A stretch of 42,488 nt of DNA from Bacteroidales bacterium (GCA_024398075.1 JAKSJM010000022.1:1-42488), one strand, 5' to 3'. Shown: positions 24,767 through 34,341, counted from the first letter of the stretch. Notes: generated by a model not told the origin, from the letters alone. Translations and numbers: made by a program.

Positions 24767-26701
24767 ATGGCATATTTGAAATTTAACAAGTCTGAGCTTG
24801 TGAACCTGTCTTATTCGCTCAAGAGAGAGATTCTCTGCGCGAACAAGATCGGTGCTTATGTAAACACAAGTATCGTGACCTGTAACACCAGACGTTATCA
24901 TGGCCTGCTGGCTGTGACACTCGATCGTTTCGGTGGTGACAAGTACCTGCTTTTGTCATCTCTCGATGAGAGCCTCATCGTGAATGGCAAGCAGTTCAAC
25001 CTTGGCATCCATAACTATGGTGGAGTGTATGAGCCACGTGGACACAAGTATGTGGTGGACTATCAGGCAGACCCTGTACACAAGATTACTTACAAGGTCG
25101 GCAGTATCGTCTTCACCAAGAGCATTATTCTTGTACCTGATGCTGACCAGGTCCTCATCAAGTACGATCTCGTAGAGGCTCCTGCAAAGGCTACCCTTCA
25201 GCTGAAGCCTTTCCTCGCATTCAGAAACATTCACGCTCTTACTCATCAGAATCCTGAAGCAAACACATCCGCTACAGACATACAGAACGGTGTGTCATTC
25301 AGAATGTACGAGCAGTTCCCTGATCTCGCGCTCCAGCTTAGCACCAAGTCATCCACTTTCAAGTCAAACCCTTACTGGTACAACGGCATCACTTACTCTG
25401 ACGAGTATCGCCGTGGCTTCGACTGTGTGGAGGACCTCTTCGTGCCAGGATACTTCGAGGTAGATATGAAGCCAGGCGAGAGCATCGTATTCTCTGCATC
25501 CAAGGGAGTGAAGAACGCTACCACCATCAAGCGCAAGTTCAATGACCTTGAGGCCAAGTCACCTGAAATCTCCAGTGACCTTGACCAGCTCATCCGCTGT
25601 GCAGACACTCTTGTGAGCGAGCATAATAACAGGATGAAGATCAATGCTGGCTTCTCATGGATGTTCACCGGTCTTCTCCGCGAGACACTCATCGCCCTTC
25701 CTGGACTTACCCTGTACGCAGGCAAGCCAGAGCAGTTCGAGGAGATACTTGACAACCTCATCGAGGACAACCAGGAGCGCTTCTACAAGAGAACCACTCA
25801 GGTGGAGTCTCCTATCTATATCGCGTCCATCCTTCAGAAGTACATTGATTTCGGCGCAGATCCAAAGCATGTTTGGAAGAAGTACGGCGAGGTCGTGAAG
25901 GGTGTGATAGAGAGCTATTCTCCTGGCGTCAGAAAGGAAGTGTCCATGCAGCCTAATGGTCTTCTCTGGGCTCAGATGTATCGCACCGCCACATCTTGGA
26001 TGAATGCATACATAAACGGCGAACCTGTCACGGAACGTGCTGGATACCAGGTGGAGACAAATGCTTTCTGGTATAACACCCTCTGCTTCGCCATCGAGAT
26101 GGAGTCTAAGTATGGAAAGAAGAACAGTCCATTCTGCGCTAAGTGGTCGCCTATCCGTGACCTCGTGAAGCAGAACTATCAGCCTACCTTCTGGAATGAG
26201 AGGATGAAGTGCCTCGCTGACTATGTGGATGGCAACGGCCAGCACGTAGACATCAGACCTAATCAGATGGTGGCTGTCAGCCAGAAATATTGCCCAGTAG
26301 ATGAGGATGTGATGGTAGCAGTGCTCGCTATCTGCGACCGTGACCTTGTGACTCGCCGTGGTATTCGTACACTCTCTCCAAGAGATGTTCGTTACAAGGG
26401 GCAGTATGCAGGTTCACAGCACGAGCGCGATCTCGCATATCATCAGGGTAGCACCAGACCATTCCTTCTGAGCAGCTATGCTGACCTCTGTTTCCGTGTG
26501 AAGGGCCCTTCTTTCCAGAACAAGGTGAAGTGGCTTACTGAGGGTTTCTTCGCAGACCTCGCAGACCACGGTGTGGGCGCATTCTCTGAGCTTTACGACG
26601 CAGATCCACCTCATGAGCCACATGGAGCCATCTCTTCAGCACTCAGCACTGCGGCTCTTCTCGAGGTATACTATCTTATGAACAAATACAAGGAGGACTA
26701 G
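24767..26701 (+). CDS. glycogen debranching enzyme, archaeal/bacterial type (amylo-alpha-1,6-glucosidase, GH133)
   Basis: This 644-residue protein fits the two-domain GDE family: an N-terminal beta-rich domain with the hallmark CNTRRYHGLLAVTLDRFGGD, and a C-terminal (alpha/alpha)6 domain from about residue 280. Conserved segments there include SMQPNGLLWAQM, DIRPNQMVAVS, YKGQYAGSQHERDLAYHQGS and SELYDADPPHEPHGA. The enzyme should hydrolyse the alpha-1,6-linked glucose left at branch points, giving free glucose. No signal peptide, so it acts on cytosolic glycogen. It lies between the branching enzyme and a GT4 gene (4-nt gap) in the same run. Confidence 0.92.
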   Translation: MAYLKFNKSELVNLSYSLKREILCANKIGAYVNTSIVTCNTRRYHGLLAVTLDRFGGDKYLLLSSLDESLIVNGKQFNLGIHNYGGVYEPRGHKYVVDYQADPVHKITYKVGSIVFTKSIILVPDADQVLIKYDLVEAPAKATLQLKPFLAFRNIHALTHQNPEANTSATDIQNGVSFRMYEQFPDLALQLSTKSSTFKSNPYWYNGITYSDEYRRGFDCVEDLFVPGYFEVDMKPGESIVFSASKGVKNATTIKRKFNDLEAKSPEISSDLDQLIRCADTLVSEHNNRMKINAGFSWMFTGLLRETLIALPGLTLYAGKPEQFEEILDNLIEDNQERFYKRTTQVESPIYIASILQKYIDFGADPKHVWKKYGEVVKGVIESYSPGVRKEVSMQPNGLLWAQMYRTATSWMNAYINGEPVTERAGYQVETNAFWYNTLCFAIEMESKYGKKNSPFCAKWSPIRDLVKQNYQPTFWNERMKCLADYVDGNGQHVDIRPNQMVAVSQKYCPVDEDVMVAVLAICDRDLVTRRGIRTLSPRDVRYKGQYAGSQHERDLAYHQGSTRPFLLSSYADLCFRVKGPSFQNKVKWLTEGFFADLADHGVGAFSELYDADPPHEPHGAISSALSTAALLEVYYLMNKYKED

Positions 26702-26705
26702 GGAT

Positions 26706-27995
26706 ATGAGAGTTTTGATGTTCGGATGGGAATTCCCTCCACATATCGCAGGTGGTCTTGGAACTGCTTGTGAGGGAATTGTAAAGGGATTGGCATATAA
26801 TGGAGTGGAGACACTCTTCGTCATGCCTTCGGCTTCTGGTGATGAGGATCAGTCTGCTACCACTATCATCAACGCAAGCGATGTGGCTGTAGACACCATC
26901 AGCGAGAGCACCGAGGATTACCTCGAGAAGGTCAAGTTCATTCACGTGGGATCAAATATGATCCCTTACGTAGGTGTAGATGATTTCCAGAACGTAGTGG
27001 AGGAGGAGCGTCGCCGTCAGGTGAAGGACTTCAGCATCCAGTACGGCCAGAAATATAAGTTCTCAGGCAAGTATGGCACGAACCTCATGGAAGAGGTGGC
27101 GCGCTACGCGCTTGTGGGCGGTACCATTGCCATGCAGCATAAGGATGAGTTTGACGTCATCCACGCACATGACTGGCTCACCTATCTTGCAGGTATCGCA
27201 GCCAAGCAGCTTACCGGCAAGCCATTGGTAGTACAGGTTCATGCTACATCATACGACCGTGGCGATGAAAAGCACATTGACACCCGTGTTCTCGATATCG
27301 AGACCAAGGGCATGCTCGCTGCGGATCGCGTGGTTACAGTGAGTGACCTTACCAGAAACATTGTCATAAACAAATATGGAATCGACCCTGCCAAGGTAGT
27401 TACAGTGCACAATGCTGTCGACTTCAGTGGCAAGCAGAATATCACGGTCGAGAGGGGAGTCCAGGACAAGGTGGTCACCTTCCTTGGCCGTATCACCTTC
27501 CAGAAGGGTCCGGAGTACTTCATCGAGGCAGCTGCGAAGGTCCTCAAGCGTACAAAGAATGTACGCTTCGTCATGGCCGGAAGTGGTGATATGATGAATC
27601 GCTGCATCCGCATGGTCGCTCGTATGGGCATCTCGGATAAGTTCCACTTTACAGGCTTCCTTCGTGGAATGGACGTGCAGAAGATGTTCGCCCTTTCAGA
27701 TGTATACGTGATGCCTTCAGTGTCAGAGCCATTCGGAATCTCGCCTCTCGAGGCGATGAGGACAAATGTACCTTCAGTCATCTCGAAGCAGTCGGGTGCC
27801 GCTGAGGTGCTCAAGTACGCATTCAAGGTGGACTTCTGGGATGTCGACGCCATGGCGGATGACATCTACGCACTCCTCCAGTACCCTGCACTTGCCAAGT
27901 TCTCGGCTTGCGAGGGACTTGATGAGGTGAATGCTCTCAAGTGGAACGGGGCGACAGCGAAGCTCAAGAAAGTTTATGAATCAGTAGTAAAATAA
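26706..27995 (+). CDS. GT4 family glycosyltransferase of the glycogen cluster
   Basis: This 429-residue GT-B enzyme begins VLMFGWEFPPHIAGGLGTAC, a glycogen-synthase-like opening with the GGLG donor loop, and continues with HAHDWLTYLAGIAAKQLTGK, VVQVHATSYDRGDE and the donor site SVSEPFGISPLEAMRTNVPS, whose E-x7-E pair marks retaining GT4/GT5 enzymes. It could be a second glucan synthase or a chain-initiating or maltooligosaccharide-forming transferase; sequence alone does not settle donor or acceptor. The trio of debranching enzyme, GT4 and GH57 amylase is, from memory, a conserved Bacteroidota arrangement. It is 4 nt after the debranching gene and 15 nt before the GH57 gene. Confidence 0.85.
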   Translation: MRVLMFGWEFPPHIAGGLGTACEGIVKGLAYNGVETLFVMPSASGDEDQSATTIINASDVAVDTISESTEDYLEKVKFIHVGSNMIPYVGVDDFQNVVEEERRRQVKDFSIQYGQKYKFSGKYGTNLMEEVARYALVGGTIAMQHKDEFDVIHAHDWLTYLAGIAAKQLTGKPLVVQVHATSYDRGDEKHIDTRVLDIETKGMLAADRVVTVSDLTRNIVINKYGIDPAKVVTVHNAVDFSGKQNITVERGVQDKVVTFLGRITFQKGPEYFIEAAAKVLKRTKNVRFVMAGSGDMMNRCIRMVARMGISDKFHFTGFLRGMDVQKMFALSDVYVMPSVSEPFGISPLEAMRTNVPSVISKQSGAAEVLKYAFKVDFWDVDAMADDIYALLQYPALAKFSACEGLDEVNALKWNGATAKLKKVYESVVK

Positions 27996-28010
27996 AAGAA
28001 ACAATATATT

Positions 28011-29189
28011 ATGAAGAAAAATATTTGTCTGTACTTCCATGTACATCAGCCAACAAGGCTTAGACTTTACAGATTCTTCGATATCGGCAAGGACTCTCAC
28101 TATTACGATGACTTTGCGAACAGGACTATCCTTCATCGTATTGCTCAGAAGTGCTATCTTCCTATGAATGAGCTCCTTCTCGATGCTATCAAGGCTACTA
28201 AGGGCGCTTTCAAGGTGTCATTCTCGATCACGGGTTCTGCCATTGAGCAGTTCGATCGTTATGCACCAGAAGTGCTTGATTCATTCAAGCAGCTCGCTGA
28301 CACAGGATGTGTGGAGTTTGTGTGTGAGACATACAATCACTCACTCGCTTCTCTCGCATCTCCTGCAGAGTTCCGTCATCAGGTACTCAAGCAGAAGGAG
28401 ACTCTCCAGAAGTATTTCGGAGTGGAGCCTAAGGCTTTCAGAAACACTGAGCTCATTTACTCTGATGCCATAGGAAAGGAGGTTTATGATCTCGGCTTCA
28501 AGACTATCCTTACAGAGGGCGCAAAGCACATCCTTGGATGGAAGAGTCCTGACTATGTATACTCAAATCCTCTTCAGCCTAAGCTCAAGCTTCTCCTTAG
28601 AAACTATGTGCTGAGTGATGATATCGCTTTCCGTTTTGCTGACCACGGCTTTGATGCAGATACATTTGTGGGCTGGCTCAAGCAGACTGAGGGAGATGTG
28701 ATCAACCTCTTCATGGATTATGAGACTTTCGGTGAGCATCAGAGCGTAAATACAGGTATCTTCGACTTCATGAAGGCACTTCCTGCAAAGGTTGTTGCTG
28801 ACAAGGAGCTTGCTTTTGCCACTCCTTCAGATGTGGCTCGCAAGTGCAAGTCAGTAGGCGAGCTCCCAGTTCCAGAGCCAATCTCATGGGCAGACGAGGA
28901 GCGTGATACCTCTGCATGGCTTGGAAATGAGCTTCAGCAGGATGCATTCAACAAGATCTATGCTCTCACCGAGCAGCTCTCTATCCTTGACCAGCCAAAC
29001 CTCTGGAATGACTTCGGTCACCTTCAGGAGAGTGATCACCTCTACTACATGTGCACAAAGTTCTTCTCTGACGGAGAGATCCACAAGAGATTCAATCCAT
29101 ATGATACTCCATACGAGGCGTTCATCAACTTCATGAATGTACTCAGTGACTTCGCTATCCGTGTGGAGAACGCATTGTCAGAGAAGTAA
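28011..29189 (+). CDS. GH57 family alpha-amylase/glucanotransferase
   Basis: This 392-residue protein is a compact GH57 enzyme. The conserved regions are HVHQP at 10-14, CETYNHSLASL near 105-115, AFRNTELIYSD with the presumed nucleophile E147, and LFMDYETFGEHQ with the presumed acid/base D236. The final region WNDFGHLQESDHLYYM lies in the C-terminal helical part. Family members cut or rearrange alpha-1,4 glucans, and some form branches; this length and motif set match the cytosolic Bacteroidota alpha-amylase type. No signal peptide. Its stop overlaps the next start (TAATG), coupling it to the fused synthase/phosphorylase. Confidence 0.9.
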   Translation: MKKNICLYFHVHQPTRLRLYRFFDIGKDSHYYDDFANRTILHRIAQKCYLPMNELLLDAIKATKGAFKVSFSITGSAIEQFDRYAPEVLDSFKQLADTGCVEFVCETYNHSLASLASPAEFRHQVLKQKETLQKYFGVEPKAFRNTELIYSDAIGKEVYDLGFKTILTEGAKHILGWKSPDYVYSNPLQPKLKLLLRNYVLSDDIAFRFADHGFDADTFVGWLKQTEGDVINLFMDYETFGEHQSVNTGIFDFMKALPAKVVADKELAFATPSDVARKCKSVGELPVPEPISWADEERDTSAWLGNELQQDAFNKIYALTEQLSILDQPNLWNDFGHLQESDHLYYMCTKFFSDGEIHKRFNPYDTPYEAFINFMNVLSDFAIRVENALSEK

Positions 29190-32100
29190 TGGGAGATATC
29201 AAGCCAGAACTTTTGCGCCCGGACTATCTCTTTGAGGTAAGCTGGGAGGTGTGCAACAAGATGGGTGGCATCTACACTGTAGTGGCTACCAAGGCACTTT
29301 TCCTCCAGTCTCAGCTCAGAAGACGCCACATCCTGATAGGACCGGACGTATGGATGCATACGGCGGCAAATCCAGATTTTATCGAGGATCCTACCCTTTA
29401 TAAGGCATGGAGGCAGAAGGCGGCCAGCGAGGGACTCAGAGTCCGTATAGGACGCTGGAATATTCCAGGTAAGCCCACAGCTATCCTCGTGGATTTCAAG
29501 CAGTTCATATCTGTGCAGGACGATATTCTTGCGCGGCTGTGGAACCGTTTCGGAGTGGATTCACTCACTGGAAACTGGGACTACAAGGAGTCTGCTCTCT
29601 TCGGATATGTCGCAGGAAAGGTAATTGAGAGTTTCAGGAACTTTAACCTTGAGCCTAACGAGAAGGTAGTGGCTCAGTTCCATGAGTGGCAGTGTGGAGC
29701 AGGTCTTCTCTATATAAAGGAGAAGGAACTGCCTATCGCTACCGTGTTCACTACACACGCGACCATGATGGGGCGCTGCATCTGTGGCCATGGCATGCCA
29801 CTGTATGATGCGCTCAAGAACTACGATGCGAATAGACTTGCTCAGGAATTTGGCGTGGTGGCTATCAATTCCCTTGAGACCAAGTCGGCACTGAATGCAG
29901 ATGTTCTCACCACCGTGAGTGACATCACGGCACGTGAGTGCGAGCAGTTCTATGGAAGGCCAGTGGATGTCGTTACCCCCAATGGTTTCGAGGACAGCTT
30001 TACACCATCAACTACTGCTGAATGGGAGGCGAAGAAGGGTACCGCGAGGAAGAAGCTTATGACAGTGGCGTCAGCCATGTCAGGCAAGCAGCTTCCGAAG
30101 GATGCATTCCTTCTCGGTATCGGTGGTCGTTACGAGTATCATAACAAGGGTATCGATGTGCTTATCGATGCTCTTGCTGAGCTGAAGAATTCAGGCTATG
30201 ACGGCCCGGAAGTTCATGCCTTCATCATGATCCCTGGTGGTCACAATGGCCCAGACAAGAATCTCCTTGCGCGCCTGTCAAATGCAGGCGCTGGAAATTA
30301 TACCACCCAGTGCTCGCATTATCTGATGAATCCAGAGTGGGATACCATCTCACGCAGGTTCGCGGAGGTGGGTCTCTACAATCAGCCTGATGACAAGGTC
30401 AAGATTTACTTTGTGCCTTCTTACCTGAATGGCAATGATGGCATTTTCAACATGTCGTACTACGACTTGCTGATAGGCCTTGACCTTACTGCTTTCCCTT
30501 CATACTATGAGCCTTGGGGCTATACTCCTCTTGAGAGCCTTGCGTTCTCGGTACCTACCCTTACCACATCTGTGGCCGGTTTCGGTCAGTGGGTCAAGGA
30601 CTACTACGAGGCAGAGCACCCTGGTATCACAGTAGTGGAAAGGGATGACAAGAATTATGACGAGGTAGTGTCAGCAGTGGCAGCTCGCGTGCGCGAGGTG
30701 GCCATGCTGGATGCCGAAGGCAGATCGGAATACACACGCTCGGCCAAGGACATTTCTACCATCGCTTTGTGGAAAAACCAGATTAAGTATTATAATGAGG
30801 CCTATTCGAAGGCCCTTGAAAAAGTAGTGTATCGCCTGGAGAATCTCCCGGCCCTTAAAGAACGAAAGACAATGTATAATCCTATTCAAGTAGACGCCCC
30901 TAGCTGGAAGAGCGTCATGGTGACTCGTCACCTCCCAGAGGCACTTTCTGGCCTCGAGACTCTTTGTAAGAACCTTTGGTGGTGCTGGAATGATTCAGCA
31001 AAGGCTCTTTTCAAGAGCATCGACCCTCAGATTTGGAGTTCATCAGGACACAATCCAATGGTGATTCTCGATACTGTAAGCATTAAGAAGTTCAAGGAAC
31101 TCGCCAAGGACAAGGATTTCCTTGCCCGCCTCGACGAGGTCATGAAGGAGTTCAACGCATATATGGCAGAGAAGGCCAATAGAACTGAGCCAAATGTCGC
31201 ATACTTCTGTATGGAGTATGGCCTTGACACCTCACTTAAGATCTATTCAGGCGGTCTCGGTATCCTCGCAGGTGATTATCTCAAGGAGACTTCAGACATG
31301 AACGTGAACCTCACCGCTATCGGTTTCCTCTACAGATATGGTTATTTCAATCAGCAGATTACAGCTTTTGGTGACCAGGTGGCTGACTACCAGCCAGTAG
31401 ATTTCCTCAAGACCCCAGCTCAGCCAGTAATGGAGGAGAATGGTGAGTGGGCTACCATCAGCGTGCCATTCCCTGGACGTACCGTGACTGCACGTATCTG
31501 GAAGGTGGCTGTTGGCCGTACAGACCTCTATCTGCTCGATACTGACTTCGAGGCTAATCTTCCTGAGGATCGCGTGATTACCCATCAGCTCTATGGTGGT
31601 GACTGGGAGAACAGACTCAAGCAGGAGATCCTTCTCGGTATCGGTGGTATCCGTGCCGTACGTAAGCTCGGTCTCACCCCTAAGATTTATCACTGCAACG
31701 AGGGACATGCCGCATTCACCGGTCTTGAGAGACTCCGTGAGTATGTAGAGCATGATAACCTTGACTTCAGCGAGGCTCTTGAGGTCGTAAGAGCTTCTTC
31801 ACTCTTCACTACCCATACTCCTGTACCTGCGGGTCACGATGCTTTCGATGAGGGTATGCTTCGCCAGTACATTGGCCATTATCCAGAGCGTCTCAAGGTG
31901 GATTGGGAGACCATGATGGCACTCGGTAAGGATCATCCTACCGACGTGAACGAGAAGTTCTCAATGAGTATTCTCGCCGCAAACTGCGCTCAGAATGTAA
32001 ATGGTGTGTCAATGCTTCACGGTCTCGTAAGCCAGGAGATCTTCGCTCACATGTATCCAGGTTACCTTCCAGAGGAGAACCATGTAAGCTATGTGACAAA

Positions 32101-33433
32101 TGGTGTTCACTATCCTACATGGTGCGCTAAGGAGTGGAAGGCTCTCCATGCCAAGGTATTCGGCCCAGAGTTCCAGACACATCACTACGACAAGAAGTGC
32201 TTCGAGGGTGTATACAATATCTCTGATGAGGAGGTATTCAATGTACGCAAGGTCCTCAAGGATGACCTTATCCTGAACATCAAGAAGAGAATTGCTGATA
32301 CTTCACTCGGAAACCACTATTCTCCACGCCAGATCGTGAAGATCAAGGAGGCTTTCCGTTCAGATGTGCTCACCATCGGTTTCGCTCGTCGTTTCGCTAC
32401 CTATAAGAGAGCTACACTTCTCTTCAGCGACCTTGACAGACTTGATGCTATCGTCAACAACCCTCAGCATCCAGTTCAGTTCGTATTCGCCGGTAAGGCT
32501 CACCCTGCAGACAAGGCAGGTCAGGACCTCATCAAGCAGATCATCGAGATCTCAAAGCAGGAGCGCTTCCTCGGAAAGATTGTCTTTGTTCCTGGATACG
32601 ACATCACCCTCGCGAAGAGACTCGTTCAGGGTGTGGATGTATGGCTTAACAACCCTACACGTCCTCAGGAGGCATCAGGTACCTCAGGAGAGAAGGCTTC
32701 AATGAATGGTGTAATGCATTTCTCAGTCCTCGATGGCTGGTGGGTTGAGGGTTATAAGGAAGGCGCAGGCTGGGCACTCCCACTCGAGCGCACTTATGAC
32801 GACCAGCACTACCAGAACGAGCTCGATGCAGCCACCATCTACGCGATCATCGAGAACGAGATCGCTCCAGCATTCTATGCGATCGACCCTGCTACAGGAC
32901 GTTCATCAAAGTGGATTGGCTACATCAAGAATACCATCGCTCAGGTAGCATGCAACTTCACTACAAACCGCATGCTCACCGACTACTGCGACCAGTACTA
33001 CGTACCTCAGAATGAGCGTACCGCTGCTATGGAGGCCAATGATTTCGCGCTCGCTCGTGAGATTTCTGCATGGAAGAAGAGAGTACGCCGCCAGTGGCAG
33101 AATGTAGAGGTGGTTTCATATACCCAGCCAGATTCTTCATACAGCCTCTCAGAGGAGAACAAGCTCAAGAGCGAGGTTGTCCTTAACATTGGCGAACTTC
33201 AGCCACAGGATCTCGGCGTGGAGATGCTCTTCACCGCTGCAGACAACAAGGGACAGTTCCACATCAAGGAGAAGGTGGAGTTTACACTCGCTGACTACTC
33301 AGACGGTGTGGCTCGCTTCACCGCAGATGTCCTCCCTGAGCGTACAGGTATGTATCAGGTGGCTACCCGTGTATATCCTAAGAACGAGAATCTTCCTCAT
33401 CGCCAGGACTTCGCTCTCGTTAAATGGCTGTAA
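29189..33433 (+). CDS. fused glycogen synthase (GT3) and alpha-glucan phosphorylase (GT35)
   Basis: This 1414-residue protein joins two opposing enzymes. Residues 1 to about 550 are a GT3 eukaryote-type glycogen synthase: FEVSWEVCNKMGGIYTVVAT, VAQFHEWQCGAGLLYIKEK, GRYEYHNKGIDVLI and the E-x7-E site PSYYEPWGYTPLES. From about 562 to the end is a short-type GT35 phosphorylase: NLWWCWNDSAKALF, YFCMEYGLDTSLKIYSGGLG, HCNEGHAAFTGLERL, TTHTPVPAGHDAF and the pyridoxal-phosphate lysine K1169 in GTSGEKASMNG. All expected catalytic motifs are visible in both halves. The frame runs through the join with no stop. An ATG at 30872 (codon 562) lies at the border. GT3 half: several CCG/CCC proline codons; GT35 half: I found no in-frame CCG by eye. 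The product presumably both extends glycogen from UDP-glucose and releases glucose 1-phosphate. The start overlaps the GH57 stop; ribF overlaps its end by 10 nt. Confidence 0.95.
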   Translation: MGDIKPELLRPDYLFEVSWEVCNKMGGIYTVVATKALFLQSQLRRRHILIGPDVWMHTAANPDFIEDPTLYKAWRQKAASEGLRVRIGRWNIPGKPTAILVDFKQFISVQDDILARLWNRFGVDSLTGNWDYKESALFGYVAGKVIESFRNFNLEPNEKVVAQFHEWQCGAGLLYIKEKELPIATVFTTHATMMGRCICGHGMPLYDALKNYDANRLAQEFGVVAINSLETKSALNADVLTTVSDITARECEQFYGRPVDVVTPNGFEDSFTPSTTAEWEAKKGTARKKLMTVASAMSGKQLPKDAFLLGIGGRYEYHNKGIDVLIDALAELKNSGYDGPEVHAFIMIPGGHNGPDKNLLARLSNAGAGNYTTQCSHYLMNPEWDTISRRFAEVGLYNQPDDKVKIYFVPSYLNGNDGIFNMSYYDLLIGLDLTAFPSYYEPWGYTPLESLAFSVPTLTTSVAGFGQWVKDYYEAEHPGITVVERDDKNYDEVVSAVAARVREVAMLDAEGRSEYTRSAKDISTIALWKNQIKYYNEAYSKALEKVVYRLENLPALKERKTMYNPIQVDAPSWKSVMVTRHLPEALSGLETLCKNLWWCWNDSAKALFKSIDPQIWSSSGHNPMVILDTVSIKKFKELAKDKDFLARLDEVMKEFNAYMAEKANRTEPNVAYFCMEYGLDTSLKIYSGGLGILAGDYLKETSDMNVNLTAIGFLYRYGYFNQQITAFGDQVADYQPVDFLKTPAQPVMEENGEWATISVPFPGRTVTARIWKVAVGRTDLYLLDTDFEANLPEDRVITHQLYGGDWENRLKQEILLGIGGIRAVRKLGLTPKIYHCNEGHAAFTGLERLREYVEHDNLDFSEALEVVRASSLFTTHTPVPAGHDAFDEGMLRQYIGHYPERLKVDWETMMALGKDHPTDVNEKFSMSILAANCAQNVNGVSMLHGLVSQEIFAHMYPGYLPEENHVSYVTNGVHYPTWCAKEWKALHAKVFGPEFQTHHYDKKCFEGVYNISDEEVFNVRKVLKDDLILNIKKRIADTSLGNHYSPRQIVKIKEAFRSDVLTIGFARRFATYKRATLLFSDLDRLDAIVNNPQHPVQFVFAGKAHPADKAGQDLIKQIIEISKQERFLGKIVFVPGYDITLAKRLVQGVDVWLNNPTRPQEASGTSGEKASMNGVMHFSVLDGWWVEGYKEGAGWALPLERTYDDQHYQNELDAATIYAIIENEIAPAFYAIDPATGRSSKWIGYIKNTIAQVACNFTTNRMLTDYCDQYYVPQNERTAAMEANDFALAREISAWKKRVRRQWQNVEVVSYTQPDSSYSLSEENKLKSEVVLNIGELQPQDLGVEMLFTAADNKGQFHIKEKVEFTLADYSDGVARFTADVLPERTGMYQVATRVYPKNENLPHRQDFALVKWL

Positions 33434-34317
33434 TAGCTACAGGCTTTTTCGACGGAGTTCATGCTGGACACCGTTTAGTGATCGATACTCTCATCTCCGA
33501 AGCCAAGAGGCTCGGAGAGGAGAGTATGGTCATTACATTCTGGCCCCATCCTCGCACAGTGTTGCAGAATGGTGCCCGTGAGTTGCGTCTGCTCACCTCA
33601 CTTGGAGAAAAGAAGGCGCTTCTTCACTCTATGGGAGTCGATAGGGTGGAGGTTCTTGATTTTACCAAGGAATTCAGCCATTTGACGGCTGAGCAGTACC
33701 TTCGCGACATAGTGAAGGCTAGACTCGGAGGCTCGACCATTGTCCTGGGCTATGACAATAGAATGGGCTCGGACGGCCTCACGCGAGACGCCATAATCCC
33801 CCTGGCGGAATCGCTGGGTCTGCGTGTCATCGGCACGCCGGCCATCCTCTCAAGCGACCAGTCGTTCACAGTCAGCTCCACCAAGGTTCGCGAGGCCCTG
33901 CAGGAGGGACGTGTGGATGATGCTGGCCGTATGCTGGGCTACCGCTATGTCCTCCATGGTGTGGTCGTGGCGGGAAACCAGTTGGGAAGGACACTTGGCT
34001 ATCCTACGGCCAATATGAAGCTTTATGAACCCCTGAAGCTCATTCCAAAGAATGGAGTGTATCTTGTGGAGGTGGAAACGATTGGAAATCACTACTATGG
34101 CATGTGCAACATAGGCGTGCGTCCGACTGTTTCCGCGTCATTGGAGAGGACTCTTGAGACTCATATATTTGATTTTGATGAGTTGATATATGGCCTTGAC
34201 ATCAGGATTTCCTTTGTGAAGAGAATCAGGGACGAGAAGCGTTTCTCTTCGCTTGACGAGCTAAAGGCTCAGCTGGCAGATGATGAACGCATTTCTAGGC
34301 AAAATTTGACGAGATAA
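33424..34317 (+). CDS. ribF: bifunctional riboflavin kinase / FAD synthetase
   Basis: This 297-residue enzyme makes FMN from riboflavin and then FAD. The N-terminal nucleotidyltransferase domain has the HxGH-type motif GFFDGVHAGH and, further on, SSTKVREAL. The kinase domain starts near residue 185 and contains GRTLGYPTANMKL and NGVYLVEVE, with GMCNIGVRPTV and LETHIFDFD. Its ATG lies inside the last codons of the phosphorylase (10-nt overlap, different frame), so it must be read from the same mRNA as the glycogen genes. The opening MAVIATGFFDGVH is slightly shorter than in many RibF proteins but complete in its motif. Confidence 0.94.
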   Translation: MAVIATGFFDGVHAGHRLVIDTLISEAKRLGEESMVITFWPHPRTVLQNGARELRLLTSLGEKKALLHSMGVDRVEVLDFTKEFSHLTAEQYLRDIVKARLGGSTIVLGYDNRMGSDGLTRDAIIPLAESLGLRVIGTPAILSSDQSFTVSSTKVREALQEGRVDDAGRMLGYRYVLHGVVVAGNQLGRTLGYPTANMKLYEPLKLIPKNGVYLVEVETIGNHYYGMCNIGVRPTVSASLERTLETHIFDFDELIYGLDIRISFVKRIRDEKRFSSLDELKAQLADDERISRQNLTR

Positions 34318-34341
34318 AGGATATCAATTCTGAAAATTTCG

